NCBI GenBank assembly: GCA_903924985.1
Contig: CAIYDT010000253.1
Location: 1-41,285 of the forward strand
Direction of reading: 5' to 3'
Source of the DNA: an uncultured Acetobacteraceae bacterium
GTDB taxonomy: Bacteria > Pseudomonadota > Alphaproteobacteria > Acetobacterales > Acetobacteraceae
DNA: 41,285 bases
This document shows positions 14,831 through 25,312 of the stretch, piece after piece (positions within the stretch are counted from its first letter, which is position 1; every line of letters starts with the position of its first letter). The notes below the pieces were generated by a model. That model was given only the letters and a program-made list of their open reading frames with translations, was not told where the DNA came from and ran no database searches. Both the position numbers and the translations under genes were made by a program.

Positions 14831-16470
14831 CTATCTTCGCCAGAGACATGACGCCAACGGTCGACCTCATCCGACAACGGGGCGCCGGCCCGGTTCGAAC
14901 CCAGCGTCCGGTCTATGTCGACCTGCTTCCCCCCTGCAACGTCGCCTGCCCCGCAGGGGAGAACATCCAGGCATGGCTGGCGCTGGCGCAAGCGGGGAAA
15001 TTCAAAGCCGCCTGGGAAGCGCTCATTCGCGATAATCCAATGCCGGCGGTGCATGGGCGGGTCTGCTACCATCCATGCGAAACTGGTTGCAATCGCAAGG
15101 ACCTGGATAGCGCGGTTAGCATTCACGCCGTCGAGCGGTTCCTTGGCGACCAGGCAACCGAACAAGGCTGGGCCATCCCGACCGGTCATCCCCCCACAGG
15201 CAAGCGTGTGCTTGTTGTTGGCGCCGGACCGAGCGGGTTATCGGCCGCCTATCACCTCACCCGCCTCGGTCATGCGGTCGAGATCCATGAAGCCGGCCCC
15301 TTGCCCGGCGGCATGCTGCATTTCGGCATCCCCGCCTACCGTTTGCCGCGGGAGGACCTGATGAAGGAGATTCGCCGGATCGAGGCATTCGGCGTGAAGA
15401 TCGTCCTCAATCGCATGGTCACGGACCTGCTCGCCGAACAGCAAGCGGGTGGCTTCGACGCCGTGTTCGTGGCGATCGGTGCCGGCGTCGGGCGTCATGT
15501 CGATATCCCGGCGCGCGATGCCGTCAAGGTTCTGGATGCCGTTACACTGTTGCGCGATGTGGACAGCGGCACGGCCCCGCTGCTGGGTCGCCGGGTGGTG
15601 GTCTACGGCGGCGGCAACACTGCCATGGATGCGGCCCGCACCGTACGTCGGCTCGGCGCCGAGGAGGCAATGATCGTCTACCGCCGCGACAGGTCTCATA
15701 TGCCGGCTCTCGACTTCGAAGCTGACGAGGCACTCGCCGAAGGCGTAAAGATCAAATGGCTGACCTCCATCGCCTCCATCGATGGCGCCGATATCAAGGT
15801 CGAGGTTATGCGGATCGATGAGCACGGCAAGGCGCAGGCTACCGGTCAGTTCGAGGCCCTTAAGGCCGACGCCGTCGTGCTCGCGCTGGGGCAGGTGTCA
15901 GACAGCGAATTTCTGACCAAAATTCCGGAGGTCGCTGTTAAACCCGACGGCACCGTGGAGGTCGGTCCAAATATGATGACCGGGCGGCCGGGTGTTTTCG
16001 CCGGCGGCGATTTGGTACCAGGTGCGCGTTCGGTGACCATTGCCACTGGCCATGGCAAGAAAGCAGCACTGCACATCGACGCATGGCTGAGGGGCCATGA
16101 ACTCGTTCGCCCGGAAAAGCATCCGGTCATCGAATTCGCCGGCCTCAACCTGCCGATCTACGCCGACGCCGAACGCTCGGTGCAGTCTGAATTGCCGGTC
16201 GACGCGCGTGTCGCGGGTTTCGAGGAGGTTGTGGGTGGTCTTAGCGAAACGGAGGCCCTGCACGAGGCCAAACGTTGCCTGTCCTGCGGCAATTGCTTCG
16301 AGTGCGACAATTGTTTCGCTGCCTGCCCGGAGGATGCGATTTTAAAACTCGGCCCCACCAAAGGCTATAAGATCATGCACGATCTTTGCACGGGCTGCAT
16401 GGTTTGCGTGGAGCAGTGTCCATGCCACGCCATGGAAATGGTGCCCGAGCTTGAGGGGGCACGGTTATGA
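14827..16470 (+). CDS. PreT/GltD-like NAD(P)H flavoprotein with C-terminal ferredoxin clusters
   Basis: This 547-aa oxidoreductase belongs to the glutamate synthase small subunit/PreT group. The N-terminal Fe-S segment has cysteines at 37, 41, 80, 84 and 88. The FAD site GAGPSG lies at 132-137, and VVVYGGGNTAMDA about residue 256 is the NAD(P) site. A second FAD motif, GVFAGGDLVPG, lies near 390. A cysteine-rich C-terminus (CLSCGNCFECDNCFAAC at 484-500, then CTGCMVCVEQCP) would bind two more [4Fe-4S] clusters. It overlaps nifJ by 4 nt, so the two are made together. The likely job, by inference, is to move electrons between the nifJ product and NAD(P). A similar flavoprotein subunit is known in the 2-oxoglutarate:NADP oxidoreductase of Azoarcus. 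The start at 14827 is favoured over a longer frame from 14608 that runs through the 12-bp repeats; 14848 is an alternative. Confidence 0.85.
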   Translation: MTIFARDMTPTVDLIRQRGAGPVRTQRPVYVDLLPPCNVACPAGENIQAWLALAQAGKFKAAWEALIRDNPMPAVHGRVCYHPCETGCNRKDLDSAVSIHAVERFLGDQATEQGWAIPTGHPPTGKRVLVVGAGPSGLSAAYHLTRLGHAVEIHEAGPLPGGMLHFGIPAYRLPREDLMKEIRRIEAFGVKIVLNRMVTDLLAEQQAGGFDAVFVAIGAGVGRHVDIPARDAVKVLDAVTLLRDVDSGTAPLLGRRVVVYGGGNTAMDAARTVRRLGAEEAMIVYRRDRSHMPALDFEADEALAEGVKIKWLTSIASIDGADIKVEVMRIDEHGKAQATGQFEALKADAVVLALGQVSDSEFLTKIPEVAVKPDGTVEVGPNMMTGRPGVFAGGDLVPGARSVTIATGHGKKAALHIDAWLRGHELVRPEKHPVIEFAGLNLPIYADAERSVQSELPVDARVAGFEEVVGGLSETEALHEAKRCLSCGNCFECDNCFAACPEDAILKLGPTKGYKIMHDLCTGCMVCVEQCPCHAMEMVPELEGARL

Positions 16471-19400
16471 GCCGGGCCGTACGCACTACGATGGACGGCA
16501 ACACCGCCGTCGCACACGTCGCCTACCGGGTGAATGAGGTTTGCGCGATCTACCCAATCACGCCGTCCTCTACGATGGCCGAGCTGGCCGACCAGTGGGC
16601 GGCGGAGGGTGTGCCGAACATATGGGGAAACATTCCCGTTGTGCAGGAAATGCAGAGCGAGGGCGGTGCCGCCGGCGCCGTACATGGCGCACTGCAATCG
16701 GGCGCGATGACGACGACGTTTACGTCTTCGCAGGGCCTGATGTTGATGGTGCCCAACCTGTTCAAGATCGCGGGGGAACTGAACGCGACTGTGTTTCATG
16801 TGGCGGCGCGATCGCTCGCGACCTCGGCTTTGTCGATTTTTGGCGACCATTCCGACGTCATGACATGCCGTATGACCGGGTTCGCGCTGCTCGCGTCGGC
16901 GAATGTGCAGGAAGCGCACGACGCCGCCCTGATCGCGGAGGCGGCGACGCTGGAAGCCCGGGTGCCGTTCATCCACTTCTTCGACGGGTTCCGCACCTCG
17001 CATGAGCTGAACACGCTCGATTTGATCGACGACGACACGATGCGGGCGATGATTTCCAACGATTTGGTTCGCGCCCATCGCGGCCGAGGACTGAGTCCCG
17101 AACACCCGTTCATTCGCGGGGTGGCGCAAAACCCAGACACGTTCTTCCAGACCCGGGAGGCGGTCAGCCCCTATTACGCCGCCGTGCCAAGCATCCTGGA
17201 TGCGGCGATGGCACGCTTCGCGGCGTTGACCGGGCGGCAATATCGCCTGTTCGAATACGAGGGCGCGCCCGACGCCGAACGCGTGCTGATCCTGATGGGA
17301 TCAGGCGCGGAGACCGCGCGTGAGACGGTCAAGGCGCTGGTGGCGAAGGGCGAAAAAGTCGGCGTGGTGCAGGTGCGGCTGTTTCGTCCGTTCTCGGCCG
17401 AGCATTTACTGGCCGCGCTGCCGGCGTCGGTCGCATCCATCGCGGTGCTGGAGCAGACCAAAGAACCCGGTGGCGCCGGGGAGCCGTTGTACCTGGATGT
17501 TATCGCGACGCTGGCTCAAGGCCTCGGTGCCGGCGCGCGCGCGTCGATGCCGCGTGTGATCGGCGGCCGTTACGGGCTGTCGTCGAAGGATTTCACGCCG
17601 GCCATGGCCAAAGCGGCGCTGGATGAACTGAAACCCGACGCCAACGGTCATTTTGCGGGGCGCAACAGCTTCACACTGGGCATCCGCGATGACGTGTCGC
17701 ATAGTGGTTTGCCGGTCGATCCCGGCTTTTCCATCGAGGCCGACACCACCACCCGCGCGGTGTTCTACGGCCTGGGCGCCGACGGCACGGTGGGCGCCAA
17801 CAAGAACAGTGTGAAAATCATTGCCGAAGACGCCGGGCGCTATGCCCAGGGGTATTTCGTCTATGACTCCCATAAATCCGGCGCCCAGACCGTTTCGCAT
17901 TTACGGTTCGGTCCCGACCCCATCAGGGCGCCTTATTTGATCGCCTCCGCGGGCTTCGTGGCGTGCCATCAGTTCGGGTTCCTCGAACGGCAGGATTTGC
18001 TGCGGGTGGCGGCGCCGGGCGGGGTGTTCCTGCTGAACAGCCCCTACGGCAAGAACAAGACCTGGGACGCGCTGCCGCGTTCCGTGCAGCAGGAAATCAT
18101 CGACAAACGCCTGCGGCTGTTCGTCATCGATGCGTCCAAGGTGGCACGGGATGTTGGCCTCGGTGTCCGAACCAACACGGTGCTGCAAACCTGCTTCTTC
18201 GCCATCTCCGGCGTGCTGCCGCGCGACGCGGCGATCGAGCACATCAAGGCCGCGATCAAACAGACTTACAGCCGCCTGGGCGAAGTCACGGTCAAGAAGA
18301 ATTTCGCCGCCGTGGACGGCACGCTGGCGCAATTGTTCGAGGTCGCGGTGCCGAAAACCGCAACCAATCCGTACGACCTGCCGCCCATCGTCGCCGCCAG
18401 CGCCCCGGACTTCGTGAAGCACGTCACCGCCCCCATGCTGGCTGGGCGTGGCGACGACATTCCGGTCAGCCTGATGCCGCCCGACGGCACGTTCCCCTCC
18501 GGCACCAGCGCCTACGAGAAGCGCAACATCGCCGAGGCGGTGCCAGTGTGGGAGGCGGATCTTTGCATCCAGTGCGGGCAATGCAGCTTCGTCTGCCCGC
18601 ATAGCGTCATCCGCTCCCGCACCTACAACGAATCGGCCTTGGCCGGCGCGCCCGCCACCTTCAAATCCGCCCCGGTCAACGCCCGTGGTTTCCCCGAGGC
18701 TCGGTTTACACTGCAATTCTACGTGGAGGACTGCACCGGTTGCGGCCTGTGCATCGAGGCGTGTCCCGCCCTCAGTCCCCGGGAACCCGACAAGAAGGCC
18801 ATCAACCTTGCCGACAAAGCGCCGATACTGGAAACCGAACGCGCCAGCATGGCCTTCTTCGAAACGCTGCCGGTCAACGACCGAGCGCGGGTGGATTTCG
18901 CCAATGTGCGGGGTGTGCAGTATCTGGAGCCACTGTTCGAGTTCTCCGGCGCGTGCGGCGGATGCGGGGAGACACCATATCTGAAGCTGTTGTCGCAATT
19001 GTTCGGCGACCGCGCGCAAATCGCCAACGCGACCGGGTGCTCGTCGATTTACGGCGGCAGCCTGCCTGTCACGCCCTGGACGAAGAACCATGAAGGCCGC
19101 GGGCCCGCCTGGTCGAACTCCCTGTTCGAGGATAATGCGGAGTTTGGCCTTGGTTTCCGCCTCGCCGCCGACAAGCATTTGGCCATGGCACATGCTTTGT
19201 TAACCCGTTTGACGCCGGTCGTCGGTGCCGCCCTGGTGAAAGACATTCTGAACGCCCCGCAAATCCAGGAATTCGAGCTGCGGGCGCAACGCATCCGAGT
19301 GGCGGAACTGAAGACCCGGCTGTTGAAAGTCGATACCGAAGACGCGCGGGACCTCCTGTCGGTCATCGACCATTTGGTAAGGCGCAGTATCTGGATCGTC

Positions 19401-20075
19401 GGCGGCGACGGCTGGGCGTACGACATCGGTTACGGCGGGCTGGACCACGTGCTGGCCAGTGGGCGTAACGTCAACGTGCTGGTACTGAACACCGAGGTCT
19501 ATTCAAACACCGGCGGCCAGGCGTCCAAGGCAACCCCTCTGGGGGCCATAGCGAAGTTCGCTGCCGCCGGCAAACGGATGCCGCGCAAGGACCTGGCGCT
19601 GCTCGCGACCGCCTATGGCAATGTCTACGTCGCGCAGGTCGCGATGGGCGCCAACCCGCAACAAACGCTCGATGCTTTCCGGGAAGCGGAGGCCTACGAC
19701 GGCCCGTCCCTGATCATCGCCTACAGCCAATGCATCGCGCATGGCATCGACATGCGCTTCGGTATGAAGCAGCAGGATCTTGCGGTTGCCTGCGGTCACT
19801 GGCCGCTGTTCCGCTTCAACCCGACTATGCAAACCGTAGGCCGTAGCCCGTTCCAACTCGACAGCCCGCGACCCACCATCCCGTTCAAGGATTATGCCTA
19901 CAACGAGGTCCGTTATGCCTCTCTGGCCCGGATAAACCCCGAAGACGCAGCGTCGTTGTTGATCCAGGCGCAGGCTGGGGTGGTAGCAAAATACCGCAAA
20001 TACGAGGAACTCGCGGCCCTCGATGGCGGCCAATTCCATCCGGGCGCCATAACCGCTGTGGTAGGAGACATTTGA
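16467..20075 (+). CDS. nifJ: Pyruvate:ferredoxin/flavodoxin oxidoreductase, single chain
   Basis: This 1202-aa enzyme oxidises pyruvate and CoA to acetyl-CoA and CO2 and yields low-potential electrons. All domains of the single-chain type are present. The N-terminal pyrimidine-binding part has YPITPSSTMAE. A ferredoxin-like domain has two clusters, C700-C703-C706-C710 and C756-C759-C762-C766. The C-terminal TPP domain has SGACGGCGETPY (C830, C833), GGDGWAYDIGYGG and LNTEVYSNTGGQASK. The length fits NifJ (about 1170-1200). It is coupled to the PreT-like gene upstream (ATGA) and the PreA-like gene downstream (TGATG). No nif genes are in the window, so nitrogen fixation need not be its purpose; anaerobic carbon metabolism beside nitrate respiration fits equally well. 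The exact 2-oxoacid is inferred from family. Confidence 0.95.
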   Translation: MSRAVRTTMDGNTAVAHVAYRVNEVCAIYPITPSSTMAELADQWAAEGVPNIWGNIPVVQEMQSEGGAAGAVHGALQSGAMTTTFTSSQGLMLMVPNLFKIAGELNATVFHVAARSLATSALSIFGDHSDVMTCRMTGFALLASANVQEAHDAALIAEAATLEARVPFIHFFDGFRTSHELNTLDLIDDDTMRAMISNDLVRAHRGRGLSPEHPFIRGVAQNPDTFFQTREAVSPYYAAVPSILDAAMARFAALTGRQYRLFEYEGAPDAERVLILMGSGAETARETVKALVAKGEKVGVVQVRLFRPFSAEHLLAALPASVASIAVLEQTKEPGGAGEPLYLDVIATLAQGLGAGARASMPRVIGGRYGLSSKDFTPAMAKAALDELKPDANGHFAGRNSFTLGIRDDVSHSGLPVDPGFSIEADTTTRAVFYGLGADGTVGANKNSVKIIAEDAGRYAQGYFVYDSHKSGAQTVSHLRFGPDPIRAPYLIASAGFVACHQFGFLERQDLLRVAAPGGVFLLNSPYGKNKTWDALPRSVQQEIIDKRLRLFVIDASKVARDVGLGVRTNTVLQTCFFAISGVLPRDAAIEHIKAAIKQTYSRLGEVTVKKNFAAVDGTLAQLFEVAVPKTATNPYDLPPIVAASAPDFVKHVTAPMLAGRGDDIPVSLMPPDGTFPSGTSAYEKRNIAEAVPVWEADLCIQCGQCSFVCPHSVIRSRTYNESALAGAPATFKSAPVNARGFPEARFTLQFYVEDCTGCGLCIEACPALSPREPDKKAINLADKAPILETERASMAFFETLPVNDRARVDFANVRGVQYLEPLFEFSGACGGCGETPYLKLLSQLFGDRAQIANATGCSSIYGGSLPVTPWTKNHEGRGPAWSNSLFEDNAEFGLGFRLAADKHLAMAHALLTRLTPVVGAALVKDILNAPQIQEFELRAQRIRVAELKTRLLKVDTEDARDLLSVIDHLVRRSIWIVGGDGWAYDIGYGGLDHVLASGRNVNVLVLNTEVYSNTGGQASKATPLGAIAKFAAAGKRMPRKDLALLATAYGNVYVAQVAMGANPQQTLDAFREAEAYDGPSLIIAYSQCIAHGIDMRFGMKQQDLAVACGHWPLFRFNPTMQTVGRSPFQLDSPRPTIPFKDYAYNEVRYASLARINPEDAASLLIQAQAGVVAKYRKYEELAALDGGQFHPGAITAVVGDI

Positions 20076-21088
20076 TGGATCTCTCGACCCGCTATATGGG
20101 CCTGGCTCTCAAGAACCCGCTGGTAGCGTCCGCGTCGCCGCTGACCGGCAATCTGGACAGTATCCGTCAGCTTGAGGACGCTGGTGCCGCGGCCATCGTG
20201 ATGCCGTCGCTGTTCCAGGAGGAGATCGAGGCGGGGGAAGCACGCTACCACGCGTTGACCACCGCCTATGACGATAGCTGGCCCGAAGCCGCCACGAACT
20301 TTCCGGTGATGACCGCGGAGAAGCTCGCTCCCCACCACTATTTGGACCTCGTCCGGCGGGCAAGCGCCGCGACATCCATCCCGGTCATTGCCAGCCTGAA
20401 CGGTATCACCGATGACGGCTGGATCGATTATGCCAAGTGGATCGAGCAGGCCGGGGCGCAAGGTCTGGAACTGAACGTCTACTTCATTCCGGCCGACATC
20501 GCGATGACCGGTCATGAGGTGGAACAGCGCTATCTGGATATCCTGCGAGCCGTGCGGGCGGCGGTGTCCATTCCCGTTTCGGTCAAGCTCAGCCCGTATT
20601 TCAGTTCCATCGGGCATATGGCCGTCGCGCTGCAGGAGGCCGGAGCCGACGGGCTTGTGTTGTTTAACCGCTTCTATCAACCCGATTTCGATATCGTTAA
20701 CCTGAAGGTCGTGACCGACTTGAGGTTAAGCGAACCAAACGAAATACGCCTGCCGTTGCTCTGGCTGGCGGTGCTGGCCGGGCGCGTAAAGGCTTCCCTG
20801 GCCGCGGCCACCGGTGTGACAACGCCCGACGAGATCGTGAAATATCTACTGGCCGGCGCGGACGTGGTGATGACGACCTCATCGCTGCTGCGGCAAGGCG
20901 TTGGGCATATCGCTGTCCTGCTCGCTGGCCTGGAAGCATGGTTGAGCGCGCGGGAGTTCGCCTCGGTCGGACAAATGCGGGGGATCATGAGCCAGCGCAA
21001 GATCAAGGACCCCCAGGCGTTCGAGCGGACGAACTACCTGAAGATATTGCAGGGATATCGGGTCGATTATACCAACCGGCGTGGATAG
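20075..21088 (+). CDS. PreA/dihydroorotate dehydrogenase-like FMN protein
   Basis: This 337-aa TIM-barrel protein resembles class 1 dihydroorotate dehydrogenases and PreA. It starts MDLSTRYMGLALKNPLVASAS and has SVKLSPYF plus a phosphate-binding end, GVTTPDEIVKYLLAGADVVM. Two features are odd. The segment that reads ELN-x-SCPN in true dehydrogenases is ELNVYFIPAD here (132-141), so the usual catalytic cysteine motif is absent. The C-terminal ferredoxin domain of E. coli PreA is also missing. The ATG shares one base with the nifJ stop and has GGAGA upstream. Genes of this kind are often found beside nifJ without a proven function. Canonical pyrimidine chemistry is unlikely; the true substrate is unknown. 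The following 207 bp (21089-21295) shows no gene. Confidence 0.8.
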   Translation: MDLSTRYMGLALKNPLVASASPLTGNLDSIRQLEDAGAAAIVMPSLFQEEIEAGEARYHALTTAYDDSWPEAATNFPVMTAEKLAPHHYLDLVRRASAATSIPVIASLNGITDDGWIDYAKWIEQAGAQGLELNVYFIPADIAMTGHEVEQRYLDILRAVRAAVSIPVSVKLSPYFSSIGHMAVALQEAGADGLVLFNRFYQPDFDIVNLKVVTDLRLSEPNEIRLPLLWLAVLAGRVKASLAAATGVTTPDEIVKYLLAGADVVMTTSSLLRQGVGHIAVLLAGLEAWLSAREFASVGQMRGIMSQRKIKDPQAFERTNYLKILQGYRVDYTNRRG

Positions 21089-21295
21089 AGACTCTCCGCA
21101 CGATACCCCAACGTCATTACGTTCATCCGCAGCCACCGCGATGCAGGCTTCCGGCTTGCCGTCGGTAGAAATTCCGCGCACCATGCCTCCGAGGTGAGGC
21201 CGATGAGGCGGCCATATGAAATCTGGGGTTGCCTCCGTCCCGCCTGGCTTTCACCGTCCGAGACCACCTTTTCAGCTGGGAACCACACACGCACC

Positions 21296-22465
21296 ATGAG
21301 CCCGTCGGACGCCGCGTGGCGACAATTGATCTCCGCATTGCACGCCTCCGGCCGCAAGGCCTCACTCGCAATCACCGGGGGCGGCAGTGGGGCGATTGGC
21401 GAGTTGCTGCGTGTTCCCGGCGGCTCCCGGCTGCTGATCGAGGCGCAGGTTCCCTACGACGAGCAGGCACTCGCGACGTTCCTCGGCTTCGCACCGGCAC
21501 AGGCGTCCAGTTCCGACACCGCGATCGCGATGGCCCGAAGCGCACAGGCTCGCGCGGCTGGGCTGGTGCCGGCCGGCACCGATCTGGTGGGCCTCGGCGC
21601 GACGGCGGCACTGGTGAGCGATCGCCCGCGTAAAGGCGAGCATCGATTTCACATCGCATGCGCCAATTCTGCCGGCATCGCGCACTGCACCGGCGTGATG
21701 GCCAAGGGCCGGCGCGATCGCGCCGCTGAAGAAGACCTCGTTTCGCGTGCGATCGTCCTGTGGCTGGCCCACGCATGCGGGATCGCGGCACCGTCGCCAC
21801 GCAGCCTGCTCGATGCGGATGAACATTTTGCGGAAACGGCCGTCGCGGCCACGGATACGATCGATCAGCTCCTGGCAGGCGAGTTCGATCGCATCACCGT
21901 CCAGCCCGATGGCCAGATGATGCTGTCAGCACGGCGTCCCCTTGTGCTGTTACCAGGTTCTTTCAACCCGGTGCATGAGGGACATATGTCGCTGGCGCGG
22001 GTCGCCGAAGAGCTCAGGCAGCAGCCCGCTTCGTTCGAAATCTCAGTCACCAACGTCGACAAGCCGCCGCTGGCGGGCGAAACGGTGCGACACCGGATCG
22101 CGCAATTCACCTGGAAATCGCCGGTTGAGCTCACGAGAGCGCCCACCTTCCTGGAAAAATCGCGCTTGTTTCCGAGTACCACGTTTGTGATCGGCGCGGA
22201 TACAGCGGAACGACTGGTCGCGCCGAGATATTATGGCGATGACGAGGATCGGATGCACATCGCGCTGGAGGAGATCGCCAATGCCGGGGGTAGCTTTCTG
22301 GTGGCCGTGCGCATCGACGCGGTGGGGCGCGTACGCGCGCTGAACGACATCCCCGTGCCGCGGCGCTATGCCGATCTTTTCACCGAAATCCCTGAGTACC
22401 GTTTTCGCTTTGACTCCTCCTCGTCCGAGATTCGCGCTCGGGGACGTAATGTTGGTAATCCATAG
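21296..22465 (+). CDS. CinA-like domain fused to a nucleotidylyltransferase domain
   Basis: This 389-aa protein has two parts. Residues about 5-170 resemble the CinA/PncC C-terminal domain (nicotinamide-nucleotide amidohydrolase fold), with ITGGGSGAIGELLRVPGGS. Residues about 215-389 form a HxGH-type nucleotidylyltransferase: LLPGSFNPVHEGHMSLA (His227, His230) at the start and SSSEIRARG near the end, matching the ISSTxxR motif of NMN/nicotinate-nucleotide adenylyltransferases. Both signature motifs look intact. Together they suggest a role in NAD salvage or repair of damaged pyridine nucleotides, which is inference. The start at 21296 is chosen because the preceding frame does not resemble the domain; no strong ribosome site is seen. 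It is convergent with the dpp operon, and the 80-bp gap (22466-22545) has no clear terminator. Confidence 0.75.
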   Translation: MSPSDAAWRQLISALHASGRKASLAITGGGSGAIGELLRVPGGSRLLIEAQVPYDEQALATFLGFAPAQASSSDTAIAMARSAQARAAGLVPAGTDLVGLGATAALVSDRPRKGEHRFHIACANSAGIAHCTGVMAKGRRDRAAEEDLVSRAIVLWLAHACGIAAPSPRSLLDADEHFAETAVAATDTIDQLLAGEFDRITVQPDGQMMLSARRPLVLLPGSFNPVHEGHMSLARVAEELRQQPASFEISVTNVDKPPLAGETVRHRIAQFTWKSPVELTRAPTFLEKSRLFPSTTFVIGADTAERLVAPRYYGDDEDRMHIALEEIANAGGSFLVAVRIDAVGRVRALNDIPVPRRYADLFTEIPEYRFRFDSSSSEIRARGRNVGNP

Positions 22466-22545
22466 CAAGCCCCATGACGTTGAGAGGCATAGCACCAGAG
22501 ACAGAACGACTATTGTCCGATGATCGCCAACAAAAATGTCGCCAT

Positions 22546-23519
<974 letters not shown>

Positions 23520-23523
<4 letters not shown>

Positions 23524-24482
23524 GCCGGCGTCAGTCGCCAGCAATCGGCGGTATGATCCGGACCTGTGACGAAACTATCGGGGTATGCCTCCCGACAGCG
23601 TTGTTCCACAAGCGGGCAGCGCGGGGCGAAGCGGCAACCCGCTGGTAGGTCCGCCAGAGATGGCGGCTGGCCCTCGATCGTGTGCAACCGGCCAATCGGA
23701 CCGGTCATTTTCGGAACGGAAGCGATCAGCGCTTGCGTGTAGGGATGCGACGGATTGTCGAACACATCGCGCACTGCCCCGCATTCCACGATGCGCCCGG
23801 CGTACATCACCGCCACCCGGTCGCACATGCGCGCCACCACCCCGAAATCGTGGGTGATGAACAGGATCGCCATCTGGGTTTCCCGTCGCAACCGCTGCAA
23901 TAGCTTGAGGTATTGCAACTGGATCGTGACATCCAGCGCGGTGGTCGGCTCGTCCGCGATCAGCACGCCGGGGTGCCCGCTCATGGCGATGGCACCGACG
24001 ACCCGCTGCTTCATGCCGCCGCTCATCTGATGCGGATATTGGCTCATCCGTTGCTCGGGGGCGGCAATATCGACGCGGCGCAAAGCCGCGATCGCCGTCC
24101 GCATGACCTCATCGCCGCGGCCCCCGATTGCCTCGCGCAATTGCTCGCCGATGGTGAACACCGGATTGAGCGAGGTTTGCGGGTCCTGCAAAATCATCGA
24201 AATCGCCCGGCCACGGATGCGACGCATCTCCCGCGGCGTCTTGGTCAACAGGTTCTCGCCGTTCAGCCAAACCTCGCCCTGGACGGTGCGCGCGCCGCCG
24301 CGGGGCAGCAAACGCATGATGGACAGCGCCGTCAGGCTCTTGCCGCAGCCGGACTCACCGACCAGGCCCAGAATTTCCCCTTGGCGCAGGGAGAAACTGA
24401 CGCCATCGACTGCTTTCAGGACGCCCCGCCGCGGAAAAAAATGCGTGTGCAGGTCGCGGACGTCGAGGACGATCTCGGTCAT
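23520..24482 (-). CDS. dppD: Dipeptide/oligopeptide ABC transporter ATPase (DppD type)
   Basis: This 320-aa ATPase partners DppF. Walker A is GESGCGKS at about 42-49, the signature is QMSGGMKQRV and Walker B is VLIADEPTTALD. The C-terminal oligopeptide-transporter extension has LPAGCRFAPRCPLVEQRC. The start at 24482 (MTEIVLDVRDL) overlaps the permease stop (ATGA) and is preferred to an extension to 24521 that would lie inside the permease gene. It forms a heterodimer with DppF under the two permeases. Confidence 0.93.
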
Positions 24483-25303
24483 AGTTGACGCAGCCTGGGG
24501 TCGATCCGGTCGCGCAGCCAATCACCAAACAAGTTGACCGACAGCACCAGCAGGGTGATCGCGACACCCGGAACGATGGAAACCCACCAGGCATCGGCGA
24601 TGCGCCCACGCCCTTCGGAGATCATCAGCCCCCAGGTCGGGGTTGGCGGCGGGATGCCGGCACCGAGGAAGCTCAGGGACGCTTCTGCGATGATGACGAC
24701 GCCGATATTGAGCGTGACCAGCACCATGAAGGTGTTCATGACGTTAGGCAGAATATGCGTCAGCATGATACGCGCCGAGGAGCAGCCGCGCACCTTGGCG
24801 AGCGCCACGAAATCCCGTTGTTTCAATGCCAGCACTTCCCCCCGTATGACGCGGGCGAAGCTGGCCCATAACAGCAGGCTGATGGCGATCACCAAAGTGC
24901 CGAGCCCCTGGCCCATGGTGACCGAAAGCAGCAATGCCAGCAGGATGGCGGGAAACGTAAAAGCGGCATCGACCAGACGCATTAGCAGGCTGTCTACAAA
25001 ACCGCCGACATAGCCGGCAACGATCCCGATCAGCAGTCCGACACCGCCGCCGGCCGTTAAGGCGAGAAACGCGACGATCAGGCTGACCCTGGCGCCGAAG
25101 ATCAGCCGGCTGAGAATGTCGCGCCCAAAAGCATCAGTACCGAGCAGGTATTTCAGACTGCCGCCCTCCACCCAGAAAGGCGGCTGCAGCTTGTCGCGTA
25201 GGGTCTGATCGATGGGCGAGAAGGGAGCCAGCAACGGCGCGAATACCGCCATGCAGATCATGGCGCCAATGATGCAAATAGGAATCCAGGGGGCGCGTCG
25301 CAT
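24479..25303 (-). CDS. dppC: Dipeptide/oligopeptide ABC transporter permease (DppC type)
   Basis: This 274-aa inner-membrane permease has about six hydrophobic segments. The N-terminal cytoplasmic/periplasmic layout is typical of DppC, including LLGTDAFGRDILSRLIFGAR. The ATPase-contact loop appears as EVLALKQRDFVALAKVRGCS, the EAA-type motif of this family. The start is 9 nt after the dppB stop with no strong ribosome site, so translation probably depends on dppB. The C-terminus RDRIDPRLRQL is the common ending. Confidence 0.93.
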   Translation of the reverse strand: MRRAPWIPICIIGAMICMAVFAPLLAPFSPIDQTLRDKLQPPFWVEGGSLKYLLGTDAFGRDILSRLIFGARVSLIVAFLALTAGGGVGLLIGIVAGYVGGFVDSLLMRLVDAAFTFPAILLALLLSVTMGQGLGTLVIAISLLLWASFARVIRGEVLALKQRDFVALAKVRGCSSARIMLTHILPNVMNTFMVLVTLNIGVVIIAEASLSFLGAGIPPPTPTWGLMISEGRGRIADAWWVSIVPGVAITLLVLSVNLFGDWLRDRIDPRLRQL

Positions 25304-25312
25304 GGTGTTTTT

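Noticed and set aside
17901..19193. 430-aa minus-strand frame opposite nifJ
   Set aside because: Antisense to the conserved ferredoxin domain of nifJ; no independent start signal or family.
20879..21184. Minus-strand frame starting MVRGISTDGKPEAC
   Set aside because: It looks protein-like at first but continues into the antisense of the PreA-like gene and matches no family known to me.
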